Translations under genes and position numbers: made by a program
Shown: piece by piece, positions 56,342 through 64,000 of the stretch
Position numbering within the stretch: the stretch's first letter is position 1
How the letters are laid out: each line of letters starts with the position of its first letter
Notes under the pieces: model-generated
Told to the model about the DNA's origin: nothing
The model's input: only the letters and a program-made list of their open reading frames with translations
The model's database searches: none
Origin: Pseudomonadota bacterium
GTDB lineage: Bacteria > Pseudomonadota > Gammaproteobacteria > Burkholderiales > Thiobacillaceae
Assembly (NCBI GenBank): GCA_021802555.1
Contig: JAJZRU010000013.1
Coordinates: forward strand, 1 to 64,000
DNA length: 64,000 nt
Direction: 5' to 3'

Positions 56342-56767
56342 ATGGAAATACTCGACAACATCAATCGTCTCCTCGGCGATGATCTGAAGCAGGTTGTTCG
56401 CCCTGGATCCAAGCTCAGGATTGCTGCTTCATGTTTCTCGATCTTCGCCTTCGAAGCGCTGAAAGCGGAGTTGGAGACCATTGATTCCCTCCAGTTTATT
56501 TTCACGTCGCCGACCTTCGTTCCAGACGATGCTACCGACCGCCTCAAAAAGGAGCATCGCGAATTTCATATTCCAAAGCTTGAGCGCGAGCGCAGCCTCT
56601 ACGGCAGTGAGTTTGAAGTGCGTCTTCGCAATGAACTCACCCAGCGGGCCATCGCCAAGGAATGTGCAGAGTGGATGCGGCAGAAAGCGATCTTCCGTTC
56701 GAATCGCAGCCGCGCCCCGATGCAGCAGTTTGCCGCAGTCAGTACGGACGGCAACGATTCCGTTTAA
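56342..56767 (+). pseudogene. N-terminal fragment of a helicase-type protein with PLD-like domain
   Basis: The 141-residue frame reads MEILDNINRLLGDDLKQVVR and then AASCFSIFAFEALKAELETI, SLQFIFTSPTFVP and LRNELTQRAIAKECAEWMRQ. This resembles the opening PLD-like domain of the long SNF2/DEAD helicases found in defence and conjugative islands. Such proteins run to roughly 900-1100 residues. This one ends after MQQFAAVSTDGNDSV, where the family continues into the helicase core. It is a truncated leftover, directly followed by fic. Confidence 0.7.
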
Positions 56768-56770
56768 CCG

Positions 56771-57829
56771 ATGCACACGCTACGGCTATTCGCCTCCGGA
56801 CAGTTGCAGGTTCCGGCCACGACCGCCTGGTATCTGTCGGACCTGGGCGAGTTTCGCGGCAAGCAGGCGCTTTTCACCCACCAGTCGCCGCAACGGCTGA
56901 AGGTGTTGCGCGAGCATGCCTTGATCGAAAGCGCCGTGTCGTCCAACCGCATCGAGGGTGTGGCGGTGGAAGCGTCGCGCATTCGTGAGGTGCTGGTGGC
57001 GCCCAAGCCGCTGTTCCGCGATCGCGACGAGGAGGAAGTGCGCGGCTATCGGGATGCTCTGGCATGGATTCATAGCCAGGCCGATGGCATAGGGGTCACG
57101 GAAGAATCGATCAAACAACTGCACGCCATGGCCCGGGGGCAGATATGGGATGCAGGCAAGTACAAGGAGAAAGACGGCGACATCATCGAGCGCCATGTCG
57201 ACGGCCGCGAGCGCGTGCGCTTCAAGACCGTGCCGGCGGCGGAGACCCCGCGCCACATGGCGACATTGGTATCCGAGTGGGCGTCTGGCATCGATCAGCG
57301 CTGGGCGCCACCTGTGATCTTGCTGGCGGCGTTCAATCTGGATTTTCTTTGCATCCATCCGTTCCGAGACGGCAACGGGCGCGTGTCCCGGTTGTTGTGG
57401 CTGCTGCAAAGCAGCCACCTGGGCTACGAGGTGGGCCGCTACATCAGCCTGGAGCGGCTGGTGGAGCAGAACAAGGACCGTTACTACGAGACCCTGGAGC
57501 AAAGCTCCCAGGGCTGGCACGAGGGCAGGCACGACCCCTGGCCGTTCATCAACTACGTGCTGTCGATTCTCAAGTCCGCCTACCGGGAGTTCGAGGAGCG
57601 GGTAGGGCAAACGGTTGCGCCGCGCGGCTCGAAGCGGGAACTCGTGCTGGCGAGCATCGAGCGGTTGACCGCAGTGCCCGGCAAGGGATTCGCCATCAGC
57701 GCGCTGGAACAGTCCTGCCCCGGCGTAAGCCGGGACATGGTCCGGCGCGTACTGCGCGAACAGCAGACAGCCGGCGTGTTGATTTGCCAGGGGCGTGGGC
57801 CTGCAGCAGTGTGGAAGAAGAAGGGGTAA
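56771..57829 (+). CDS. Fic family protein (AMP-transferase type)
   Basis: The 352-residue protein has the complete Fic motif HPFRDGNGRVSRLLW with the catalytic histidine near residue 194. It carries an N-terminal inhibitory helix SSNRIEG that fits [S/T]xxxE[G/N], as in self-inhibited class II Fic enzymes. The C-terminus looks like a winged helix (KGFAISALEQSCPGVSRDMV). It starts 3 bases after the helicase fragment. Three AGGGGTA direct repeats (57822-57859) follow the stop. Such Fic genes are often embedded in type III restriction operons, and a Res remnant follows here. Confidence 0.88.
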   Translation: MHTLRLFASGQLQVPATTAWYLSDLGEFRGKQALFTHQSPQRLKVLREHALIESAVSSNRIEGVAVEASRIREVLVAPKPLFRDRDEEEVRGYRDALAWIHSQADGIGVTEESIKQLHAMARGQIWDAGKYKEKDGDIIERHVDGRERVRFKTVPAAETPRHMATLVSEWASGIDQRWAPPVILLAAFNLDFLCIHPFRDGNGRVSRLLWLLQSSHLGYEVGRYISLERLVEQNKDRYYETLEQSSQGWHEGRHDPWPFINYVLSILKSAYREFEERVGQTVAPRGSKRELVLASIERLTAVPGKGFAISALEQSCPGVSRDMVRRVLREQQTAGVLICQGRGPAAVWKKKG

Positions 57830-57882
57830 TTACCTCCATATAGGGGTAATAGTAGGGGTACTAAGAAATCGCCGGGTTATCG

Positions 57883-58475
57883 ATGAAACTGAAATTCAAG
57901 CAACAGGCTTACCAAACAGACGCCGTCAGGGCGGTGGTGGATTGCTTTGCCGGTCAGCCGAAGAGCCGTGGTTTCAAGTACGCCATCGATCCGGGCCGCG
58001 CCGCGGCAGGCAGTTCCATGGCCCTCACCGGTTTTGAGGGCGACGGTTTTGCCAACGACAAGATTGCCCTGCCGCCCGCCCAGTTGCTGGAGAACCTGCA
58101 AGGCGTGCAGCGGCGGCAGAACCTCGCCACATCTACGACTACGTGTTCACCGATTCGACAAACGAACGAACGTTCGTCGGCGAACTCGATGCCAGTGCGG
58201 AAGTCGTCGTGTACGCCAAGCTTCCCCGTACCTTCTATATCCCCCCACCGGTGGGAAACTACAATCCCGACTGGGCAATCGCCTTCCAATCGGGCAAGGT
58301 GAAGCACGTCTTCTTCGTCGCGGAAACGAAAGGCTCCATGTCCTCCATGGAACTGCGAAAGATCGAAGAGGCCAAGATCGAATGCGCGCGAAAGTTCTTC
58401 GCCAAAATCACCTCGGAGCAAGTGAAGTACGACGTGGTGAACAGCTACGGGAGGTTGATGGAATTGGTGAAGTGA
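57883..58475 (+). pseudogene. Type III restriction enzyme Res subunit, internally deleted and frameshifted
   Basis: The 5' part (57883-58128) reads MKLKFKQQAYQTDAVRAVVD and continues to [15 protein letters not shown], the N-terminus of type III Res helicase-nucleases. From 58128, in another frame, the sequence reads [20 protein letters not shown] and ends with the C-terminal nuclease region [20 protein letters not shown] then [11 protein letters not shown] (PD...ExK motif intact). About 80 and 116 codons remain of a protein near 1000 residues, so the helicase motor has been deleted. No mod gene is present. Confidence 0.8.
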
Positions 58476-58654
58476 TTGGAAACTGGATTGCCGAGCGCAT
58501 TGTGGTCCTTCGGAATCGAACACTTGCCGAGGCGGCTTCCACTTTGACTGGGTTCGTAGGCGTATAGCGCTGAACAAGGTCATCCCAAGAACCGATTCGG
58601 CCGATTGCACACGTCGATTACCTGGCAAGTTTTCCGATGCGAAACCATGCTTTT

Positions 58655-59356
58655 TCAATCAACCTCGGGTAAAAAACGATAGCCGACGCCCGTCTCGGTG
58701 AGAAAAAATCTCGGCTGCGCCGGATCGTCCTCCAGCTTGTGGCGCAGGTGGCCCATGTAGATGCGCAGGTAGTGGCCGTGCTCCACATAGGGCGGCCCCC
58801 ACACTTCGCGCAGCAGTTGGCGGTGGGTGAGCACCTTGCCCGCGTGGCTGAGCAGGGTGAGCAGCAGGCGATATTCGCGCTGGGTGAGATGTACTTCCGT
58901 GCCGTTCTTGACGATGCGGCGCGCCGCCAGGTCCACGCTGACGTCGCCGAATTCCACCTTGGTCTCGGTTCCGCTCAGTTGCGGCTGGCGCCGCAGGGCG
59001 GCACGCACCCGGGCCAGCAGTTCGGCGATGCCGAAGGGCTTGCTCAAATAATCGTTGGCGCCGAGGTCGAGGGCTTCCACTTTGTCGCTCTCATCGATGC
59101 GGGCGGACAGGACGATGATGGGCAGGCCGCTCCAGGCGCGCACGCCGCGGATGAGATCCAGCCCGTCGCCGTCGGGCAGGCCCAGGTCCAGGATGATGAG
59201 TTCGGGCTTGCGGGTGCCGGCTTCGACAAGACCACGCGCCACGGTGTCGGCCTCGAACACGCGATAGCCCTGGCCCTCGATGGCGGTTTTGACGAAGCGG
59301 CGGATTTCCCGCTCGTCTTCCACCACCAGGATGCCGGGCTTGTGGTCGCTGGTCAT
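58655..59356 (-). CDS. kdpE: Response regulator KdpE
   Basis: KdpE activates the kdp potassium-uptake operon when phosphorylated by KdpD. The 233-residue protein has an N-terminal receiver domain (ILVVEDEREIRRFVKTAIEG; phospho-acceptor in LIILDLGLPDGDG) and an OmpR-type winged helix (HLTQREYRLLLTLLSHAGKV, ending TETGVGYRF). The ATG overlaps the kdpD stop (ATGA). Confidence 0.96.
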   Translation of the reverse strand: MTSDHKPGILVVEDEREIRRFVKTAIEGQGYRVFEADTVARGLVEAGTRKPELIILDLGLPDGDGLDLIRGVRAWSGLPIIVLSARIDESDKVEALDLGANDYLSKPFGIAELLARVRAALRRQPQLSGTETKVEFGDVSVDLAARRIVKNGTEVHLTQREYRLLLTLLSHAGKVLTHRQLLREVWGPPYVEHGHYLRIYMGHLRHKLEDDPAQPRFFLTETGVGYRFLPEVD

Positions 59357-62028
59357 TCTCCTTCCTCGATGGCCTCCGGCTGCGCCTCCAGCGGCAAAGT
59401 AAAGCGGAAGCGGGCGCCGCCCTCCGCTCTGTTGTCCGCACGTATGCGCCCGCCGTGAACCTCCACGATGGCTCGGCAGATGGCAAGTCCCAGTCCCACG
59501 CCGGGCACGGCCGTTTCCCGGTCGCCGCGCGCAAAGCGCTCGAAGATGGCCTCTTCCTGCCCAGGCGGTAGGCCGGGGCCGCCGTCCCAGACTTCCACCT
59601 CCAGCGCATCGTCGCTGCTGCGGGCGGCCACGCCCACCGTCGTCCCCTGTGGCGTATATTTCGCCGCGTTCTCCAGCAGGTTCACCAATACGCGCTCGAT
59701 GAGCAGCGCGTCGCAGCGCACCAGGGGCAGATCGGCCGGCAAGGCCACGCTCACTGGATGGCCGGCGAGCAGGCCGCTTGCCTCGCGCAGCGCGGCACTG
59801 GCGATTTCCTCCATAGACTGCCAGTCGCGCCGCAGCTTGACCTGGCCGGATTCCAGGCGGGCCATCTGCAATAGGTTGTCGACGATGCGGAAGGTGGCGC
59901 GCGCCTGACCCCCGATGGCCTCGACCTGGACACGCTGCTGGGGCGTGCCCTCGGCCATGCTCAACGACAGCGTTTCCGCGAGCCCGACCAGGGCGGTGAG
60001 CGGCGTGCGCAAATCGTGCGAAAGCGCCGCCAGGAGGGCGTTGCGCAGGCGTTCCGACTCCATCTTCACCAGGGTGTCGCGCGCCACGGTGACGAAATGG
60101 ATGCGTTCGAGCGCAATGCCGATGAGCGCCGCAAAGGCGTCCAGCAGGCGCTGCTGCTCGGGCGGCAGCGGCATCTGCGCGGCATCCTGATTCACCACCA
60201 GCACGCCGCGCACGCGCATGGGCGCAACGAGGGGGAGGTATTGGTGCGGATGGCCGGGGAGGCTGCCGGTGCCCGCGCCCGCCGGTTCCTTGTGATCGAA
60301 ACACCACTGGGCCACGCCAAGATCGATGTCGGCAGCGTGTGCGGGGTCGGCATGCAGCTTCCCTGCCTCATCGGGCAGGAGGATGCGCGTGCGGGTCTGG
60401 AAGCTGGCTTGCAGGCTGCGGGTGCTGATGTCGATGACCTGTTCCTCGGTCAAGGCCGAGGACAGCGCCTTGGCCAGCTCATACAGGTTGCGCGCCCGCC
60501 CTTCTCGATAGCGCGCCATGCGGGCCTCGTAGCGCAGGCTCGATGTCAAATGGCCGGTGATGAAGCCGACGATGAGCATGACCATGAAAGTGAGCAGGTA
60601 TTGCACATCGCTGACGGCAAAGGTGAAGCGGGGCGGCACAAAAAAGAAATCGAAGGACAGCACGCCCAGCACGGCCGTCAGGATCGAGGGGCCGCGGCCG
60701 AAGCGATAGGCCATCCCCACCACGCCAAGCAGAAACAGCATGACGATGTTGGCCCGGTCGATATAGGGCGGCAGCGGCGCGGCCACCAGCGTGATCGCCA
60801 CGCACACGGCTACGGCATAGGCATAGTGGCGCGGGGGGCTGCGCGGCGTGCGCGACGGCGCCATGCCCGGTGGCGGCGCAGCGGCGGCGGGCTGGCGGGC
60901 CACGGTGAGGATATCGACGTCGCTGGCGAGCTGCCCCAGGCGGCGCAGGAAAGACTGCCAGCTCCAACGCCCGCTGTGCGACCCGCGCCCCAGCACGAGG
61001 CGGCCGAGGTTGTGTTGGCGCGCGTAATCCAGCACCGCAGCAGGCGCGTCCCGTGCGGCGAGCACCGCGGTTTCGGCGCCCAACTGCTCGGCAAGCTTCA
61101 GGGTAGCCAGCACGGCCTCCCGGCGCGCGGCCGGCAGGCGTTCCAGGCGGGGCGTTTCCACATAGACGCAATGCCATTCGGCCTGGCGGCGGACAGCCAA
61201 GCGTGCTGCCGTCCGCACGACGCGGCCGTCCGTGTCTTCGGGGCCGACACAGGCGAGCAGGCTGTCGCCGGTCTGCCATACCGGGCTTTGGAAGATCGTG
61301 CGGCGCACCCCCTGCATCTGCTCATCGACCCGTTCCGCGGTGCGCCGCAGCGCCAGCTCGCGCAGGGCGATGAGATTGCCTTTGCGGAAGAAATTTTCCG
61401 CGGCATGGCGCGCCTGCTCGGGCAGATAGACCTGGCCGCGTTTGAGCCGGGCCAACAGGTCGTCGGCCGGCAGGTCCACCAGCAGGACTTCCTCGCAATG
61501 GTCGAACACGCGGTCGGGCACGGTTTCCTGCACGCGGATGCCGGTGACGCCGCCGACCACGTCGTTGAGGCTTTCCAGGTGCTGGACGTTGAGGGTGCTG
61601 TAGACGTCGATGCCGGCGTCGAGCAGCTCCGCCACGTCCTGCCAGCGTTTGAGGTGGCGCGAGCCGGCCGCATTGCTGTGCGCCAGCTCGTCCACCAGGA
61701 TCACTTCGGGACGGCGTTGCAGTGCCGCATCCAGATCGAACTCGCGCAGCGTGCTGCCGCGGTAGGCCAGCTCACGCAGGGGCAGCATTTCCAGGCCTTC
61801 GAGCAGGGCCGCCGTCTCGCTGCGGCCGTGGGTTTCGGCCACGCCCACCACCACATCGCGCCCCTGCTCGCGCAGTTGGCGCGCGGCCGACAGCATGCCG
61901 TAGGTCTTGCCGACGCCGGCGCAGGCGCCGAAGAAGATCTTCAGCTTGCCGCGCTTGGCCTGGGCCTCCTCTTGCTGGACTTGCGCCAGCAGGGCGTCGG
62001 GGGAGGGGCGTTGATCCGGCTCAGTCAA
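59353..62028 (-). CDS. kdpD: Sensor histidine kinase KdpD
   Basis: KdpD senses potassium limitation and phosphorylates KdpE. The 891-residue protein has the N-terminal KdpD domain with a Walker motif (FFGACAGVGKTYGML) and DELAHSNAAGSRH, a universal-stress-like domain (about residues 250-380), four clustered membrane helices (about 405-500), a GAF-like domain, the H-box ALSHDLRTPLTAL and an ATPase domain with NLLENAAKYTP and GLGLAICRAIVEVHGG. It overlaps kdpC by 8 bases. Confidence 0.97.
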   Translation of the reverse strand: MTEPDQRPSPDALLAQVQQEEAQAKRGKLKIFFGACAGVGKTYGMLSAARQLREQGRDVVVGVAETHGRSETAALLEGLEMLPLRELAYRGSTLREFDLDAALQRRPEVILVDELAHSNAAGSRHLKRWQDVAELLDAGIDVYSTLNVQHLESLNDVVGGVTGIRVQETVPDRVFDHCEEVLLVDLPADDLLARLKRGQVYLPEQARHAAENFFRKGNLIALRELALRRTAERVDEQMQGVRRTIFQSPVWQTGDSLLACVGPEDTDGRVVRTAARLAVRRQAEWHCVYVETPRLERLPAARREAVLATLKLAEQLGAETAVLAARDAPAAVLDYARQHNLGRLVLGRGSHSGRWSWQSFLRRLGQLASDVDILTVARQPAAAAPPPGMAPSRTPRSPPRHYAYAVAVCVAITLVAAPLPPYIDRANIVMLFLLGVVGMAYRFGRGPSILTAVLGVLSFDFFFVPPRFTFAVSDVQYLLTFMVMLIVGFITGHLTSSLRYEARMARYREGRARNLYELAKALSSALTEEQVIDISTRSLQASFQTRTRILLPDEAGKLHADPAHAADIDLGVAQWCFDHKEPAGAGTGSLPGHPHQYLPLVAPMRVRGVLVVNQDAAQMPLPPEQQRLLDAFAALIGIALERIHFVTVARDTLVKMESERLRNALLAALSHDLRTPLTALVGLAETLSLSMAEGTPQQRVQVEAIGGQARATFRIVDNLLQMARLESGQVKLRRDWQSMEEIASAALREASGLLAGHPVSVALPADLPLVRCDALLIERVLVNLLENAAKYTPQGTTVGVAARSSDDALEVEVWDGGPGLPPGQEEAIFERFARGDRETAVPGVGLGLAICRAIVEVHGGRIRADNRAEGGARFRFTLPLEAQPEAIEEGE

Positions 62029-62605
62029 TGGGTTTGGCGCGGAGCGCGTTCAGGGCGAGGTTCAATTCCAGCACATTGACCCGCGGCGTACCAAACAGGT
62101 GCAGCCACGGCCAGTGCGCATTTCTGGCAATCAAGGCCTCGACATCAGCCAGCGGCAAGTGCCGGGCGCGCGCCACCCGGGGCGCCTGATAATACGCGGC
62201 GGCAAGCGAAATCTGCGGATCCAGTCCGCTGCCCGAGGCGGTGACCAGATCCACCGGAATCGGCGCATGGTTGTCCGGGTCCGCCGCGCGCAAGGCGGCG
62301 ATGCGGGCCTGCACGGCGTCGATCAGCGCCGGGTTGGTGGGGCCCAGGTTGGAGCCGCCGGAGGCCTGTGCGTTGTCGGGGTAAGGCGAGGTGGCGGATG
62401 GGCGCCCCCAGAAATCGCCGGGCGTGGTGAAATTCTGGCCGATCAGGGCCGAGCCCACCGCGTGGCCGTCAACCGCCAGCAGCGAGCCGTTGGCGCGCCA
62501 GGGAAACAGTGCCTGGGCCAGGCCGGTGACGGCGAGCGGATAAATCAGGCCGGTCAATACGGTAAGCAGCAAGAACAAGCTCAAGGCGGGGCGCAAGTGT
62601 TTCAT
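62021..62605 (-). CDS. kdpC: Potassium-transporting ATPase KdpC subunit
   Basis: KdpC is a single-span subunit that stabilises the KdpFABC pump. The 194-residue protein starts MKHLRPALSLFLLLTVLTGL with one membrane helix, and has the conserved periplasmic features LIGQNFTTPGDFWGRPSAT and SGSGLDPQISLAAAYYQAPR. It lies 21 bases after kdpB. Confidence 0.97.
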   Translation of the reverse strand: MKHLRPALSLFLLLTVLTGLIYPLAVTGLAQALFPWRANGSLLAVDGHAVGSALIGQNFTTPGDFWGRPSATSPYPDNAQASGGSNLGPTNPALIDAVQARIAALRAADPDNHAPIPVDLVTASGSGLDPQISLAAAYYQAPRVARARHLPLADVEALIARNAHWPWLHLFGTPRVNVLELNLALNALRAKPID

Positions 62606-62626
62606 GGATTTCCTCGTGCGGTCGAT

Positions 62627-64000
62627 TCAGTACCAACCCATGGCAGTCAGCAGCAGGTCGATGAGCTTGATGCCGATGAAAGGCACCGCCACGCCGCCCA
62701 GGCCGTAAATCAGCAGATTGCGCGCCAGCACCGCATCGGCGCCCAGCGCCCGATAGCGCACGCCCTTGAGCGCCAGCGGAATCAGCGCGACGATGATAAG
62801 GGCGTTGAAGATCACCGCCGAGAGTATGGCCGAGTCCGGCGAGGTCAGATGCATGATGTTCAGCGCGCCCAACTGCGGATAGGTGGCGACGAAGGCGGCC
62901 GGAAGGATGGCGAAGTACTTGGCGACGTCGTTGGCGATGCTGAAGGTGGTGAGCGCACCGCGCGTCATCAGCATCTGCTTGCCGATTTCCACCACTTCGA
63001 TGAGCTTGGTTGGGTTGGAGTCCAGGTCCACCATGTTGCCCGCTTCCTTGGCCGCCTGGGTGCCGCTGTGCATGGCCACGGCGACGTCGGCCTGCGCCAG
63101 CGCCGGGGCGTCGTTGGTGCCGTCGCCGGTCATGGCCACCAGCCGGCCTTCGGCCTGGGTCTTGCGGATCAATTCGAGTTTGTTTTCCGGCGTGGCCTCG
63201 GCGAGGAAATCATCCACTCCGGCCTCGGCGGCGATGGCTGCGGCCGTGAGGCGGTTGTCGCCGGTGATCATCACCGTGCGTATGCCCATGCGGCGCAACT
63301 GGGCGAAACGCTCCTTGATGCCGCCCTTGACGATGTCCTTCAATTCGATCACGCCCAGCACGCGAGGCTTGCCCTGATAGACCTCGGCGACCACCAGCGG
63401 CGTGCTGCCGCGCCGCGATATCGTGTCCACGGCCTGCACCACGGCTTGCGGGTAGCTGCCGCTCTGGCTTTCCATCCAGGCGCGCATGGCATCGGCAGCG
63501 CCCTTGCGTATCTGGCGCTGCGGCAGATCCACGCCGCTCATGCGCGTGTGCGCGGAGAAGGCCACGAAGCTGGCCTCCAGCTCATGCACCTGGCGCTCGC
63601 GCAGGGCGAACCGCTTGGCCAGCACGACGATGCTGCGCCCCTCGGGCGTTTCGTCCGCCAGGGAGGCGAGCTGGGCGGCATCGGCCAGGTCCTTTTCATC
63701 CACACCCGGCGCCGGCAGAAAGGCAGTGGCCTGGCGGTTGCCCAGGGTGATAGTGCCGGTCTTGTCCAGCAGCAGCACATCCACATCGCCGGCGGCCTCG
63801 ATGGCGCGGCCGGAAGTAGCCACCACGTTGGCCAGCAGCATGCGCCCCATGCCGGCCACGCCGATGGCCGAGAGCAGCCCGCCGATGGTGGTGGGGATCA
63901 GGCATACCAGCAGCGCGACCAGCACCGTGAGGGTGACGGGCAGGCCCGCATGAGCCGCATTCACCGAGTAAACCGAAAACGGCAACAGGGTCGCGGTCAC
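62627..64000 (-). CDS. kdpB: Potassium-transporting ATPase KdpB subunit (C-terminal two-thirds, cut by window edge)
   Basis: KdpB is the P-type ATPase of the KdpFABC complex. The 457 residues in the window contain the phosphorylation motif [13 protein letters not shown], the nucleotide-domain segments [20 protein letters not shown] and [11 protein letters not shown], and the last membrane helices. The start codon and about 230 residues lie beyond the right edge, where kdpA and kdpF are expected. Confidence 0.97.
   Translation of the reverse strand: MTATLLPFSVYSVNAAHAGLPVTLTVLVALLVCLIPTTIGGLLSAIGVAGMGRMLLANVVATSGRAIEAAGDVDVLLLDKTGTITLGNRQATAFLPAPGVDEKDLADAAQLASLADETPEGRSIVVLAKRFALRERQVHELEASFVAFSAHTRMSGVDLPQRQIRKGAADAMRAWMESQSGSYPQAVVQAVDTISRRGSTPLVVAEVYQGKPRVLGVIELKDIVKGGIKERFAQLRRMGIRTVMITGDNRLTAAAIAAEAGVDDFLAEATPENKLELIRKTQAEGRLVAMTGDGTNDAPALAQADVAVAMHSGTQAAKEAGNMVDLDSNPTKLIEVVEIGKQMLMTRGALTTFSIANDVAKYFAILPAAFVATYPQLGALNIMHLTSPDSAILSAVIFNALIIVALIPLALKGVRYRALGADAVLARNLLIYGLGGVAVPFIGIKLIDLLLTAMGWY

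Overview
The window looks like a betaproteobacterial chromosome: GC-rich, with a complete nuoA-N type complex I operon, the glyA-nrdR-ribD-ribE-ribBA block, pyrD, tamAB and yjgA/pmbA in arrangements typical of that class. A PEP-CTERM protein and a response regulator resembling those of exosortase systems, UbiTUV, NnrS, a class III ribonucleotide reductase and a DsrE-like protein point to a facultatively anaerobic freshwater or sediment organism, probably Nitrosomonadales or Rhodocyclales. That placement is inferred from gene content only.

Layout. 1-11.6 kb (minus): NADH:quinone oxidoreductase genes nuoA to nuoM (nuoM cut by the window edge), behind a good sigma-70 promoter. 11.6-14.3 kb: a scarred stretch with a truncated plus-strand gene abutting an integrase 3' remnant, a Cache-type sensor protein, a small secreted protein, and remnants of a lexA-imuA mutagenesis cassette. 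14.3-22.3 kb (plus): a sigma-54-type response regulator, then a tightly packed run (radical SAM, acpS, nagZ, a zinc-type efflux protein, a uracil-DNA glycosylase, a tautomerase, uvrC with an apparent CTG start, pgsA), then tRNA-Gly and tRNA-Cys. 22.6-23.3 kb: an integrase 5' stub and a HigB/HigA-like toxin-antitoxin pair. 23.5-28.5 kb: glyA, an inserted four-helix-bundle module flanked by AAGGGGG repeats, nrdR and riboflavin genes. 28.7-33.9 kb: a PEP-CTERM metalloprotease-like protein, then nrdD split from its glycyl-radical domain, nrdG, and obgE on the opposite strand.

33.9-42.6 kb (mostly minus): a TlpA-like thioredoxin with an outer-membrane protein, a GlcG-like protein, then an anaerobic module (ubiT, ubiV, ubiU, a YhcC-like radical SAM protein, a nitronate monooxygenase family protein, nnrS). 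nnrS has a textbook class II FNR/DNR promoter. 42.9-48.4 kb: tamA-tamB. 48.5-55.8 kb: dsrE-like, yjgA, pmbA, prfC, pyrD, kup. prfC carries a 160-bp MITE-like insertion exactly at its start codon region, which has apparently created a leader peptide coupled to a new start. 56.3-58.5 kb: a decayed defence island (helicase fragment, intact Fic protein, internally deleted type III restriction subunit). 58.6-64 kb (minus): kdpE, kdpD, kdpC and part of kdpB.

How the parts fit. The genes describe an aerobic/anaerobic switch: complex I feeds quinones, UbiTUV makes ubiquinone without oxygen, NnrS belongs to the nitric-oxide/denitrification response, and NrdD/NrdG make deoxynucleotides without oxygen. 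The NrdR repressor encoded here has two boxes in front of nrdD. The accessory stretches contain mostly debris of mobile or defence elements, plus a few likely functional small modules (toxin-antitoxin, Fic, four-helix-bundle protein).
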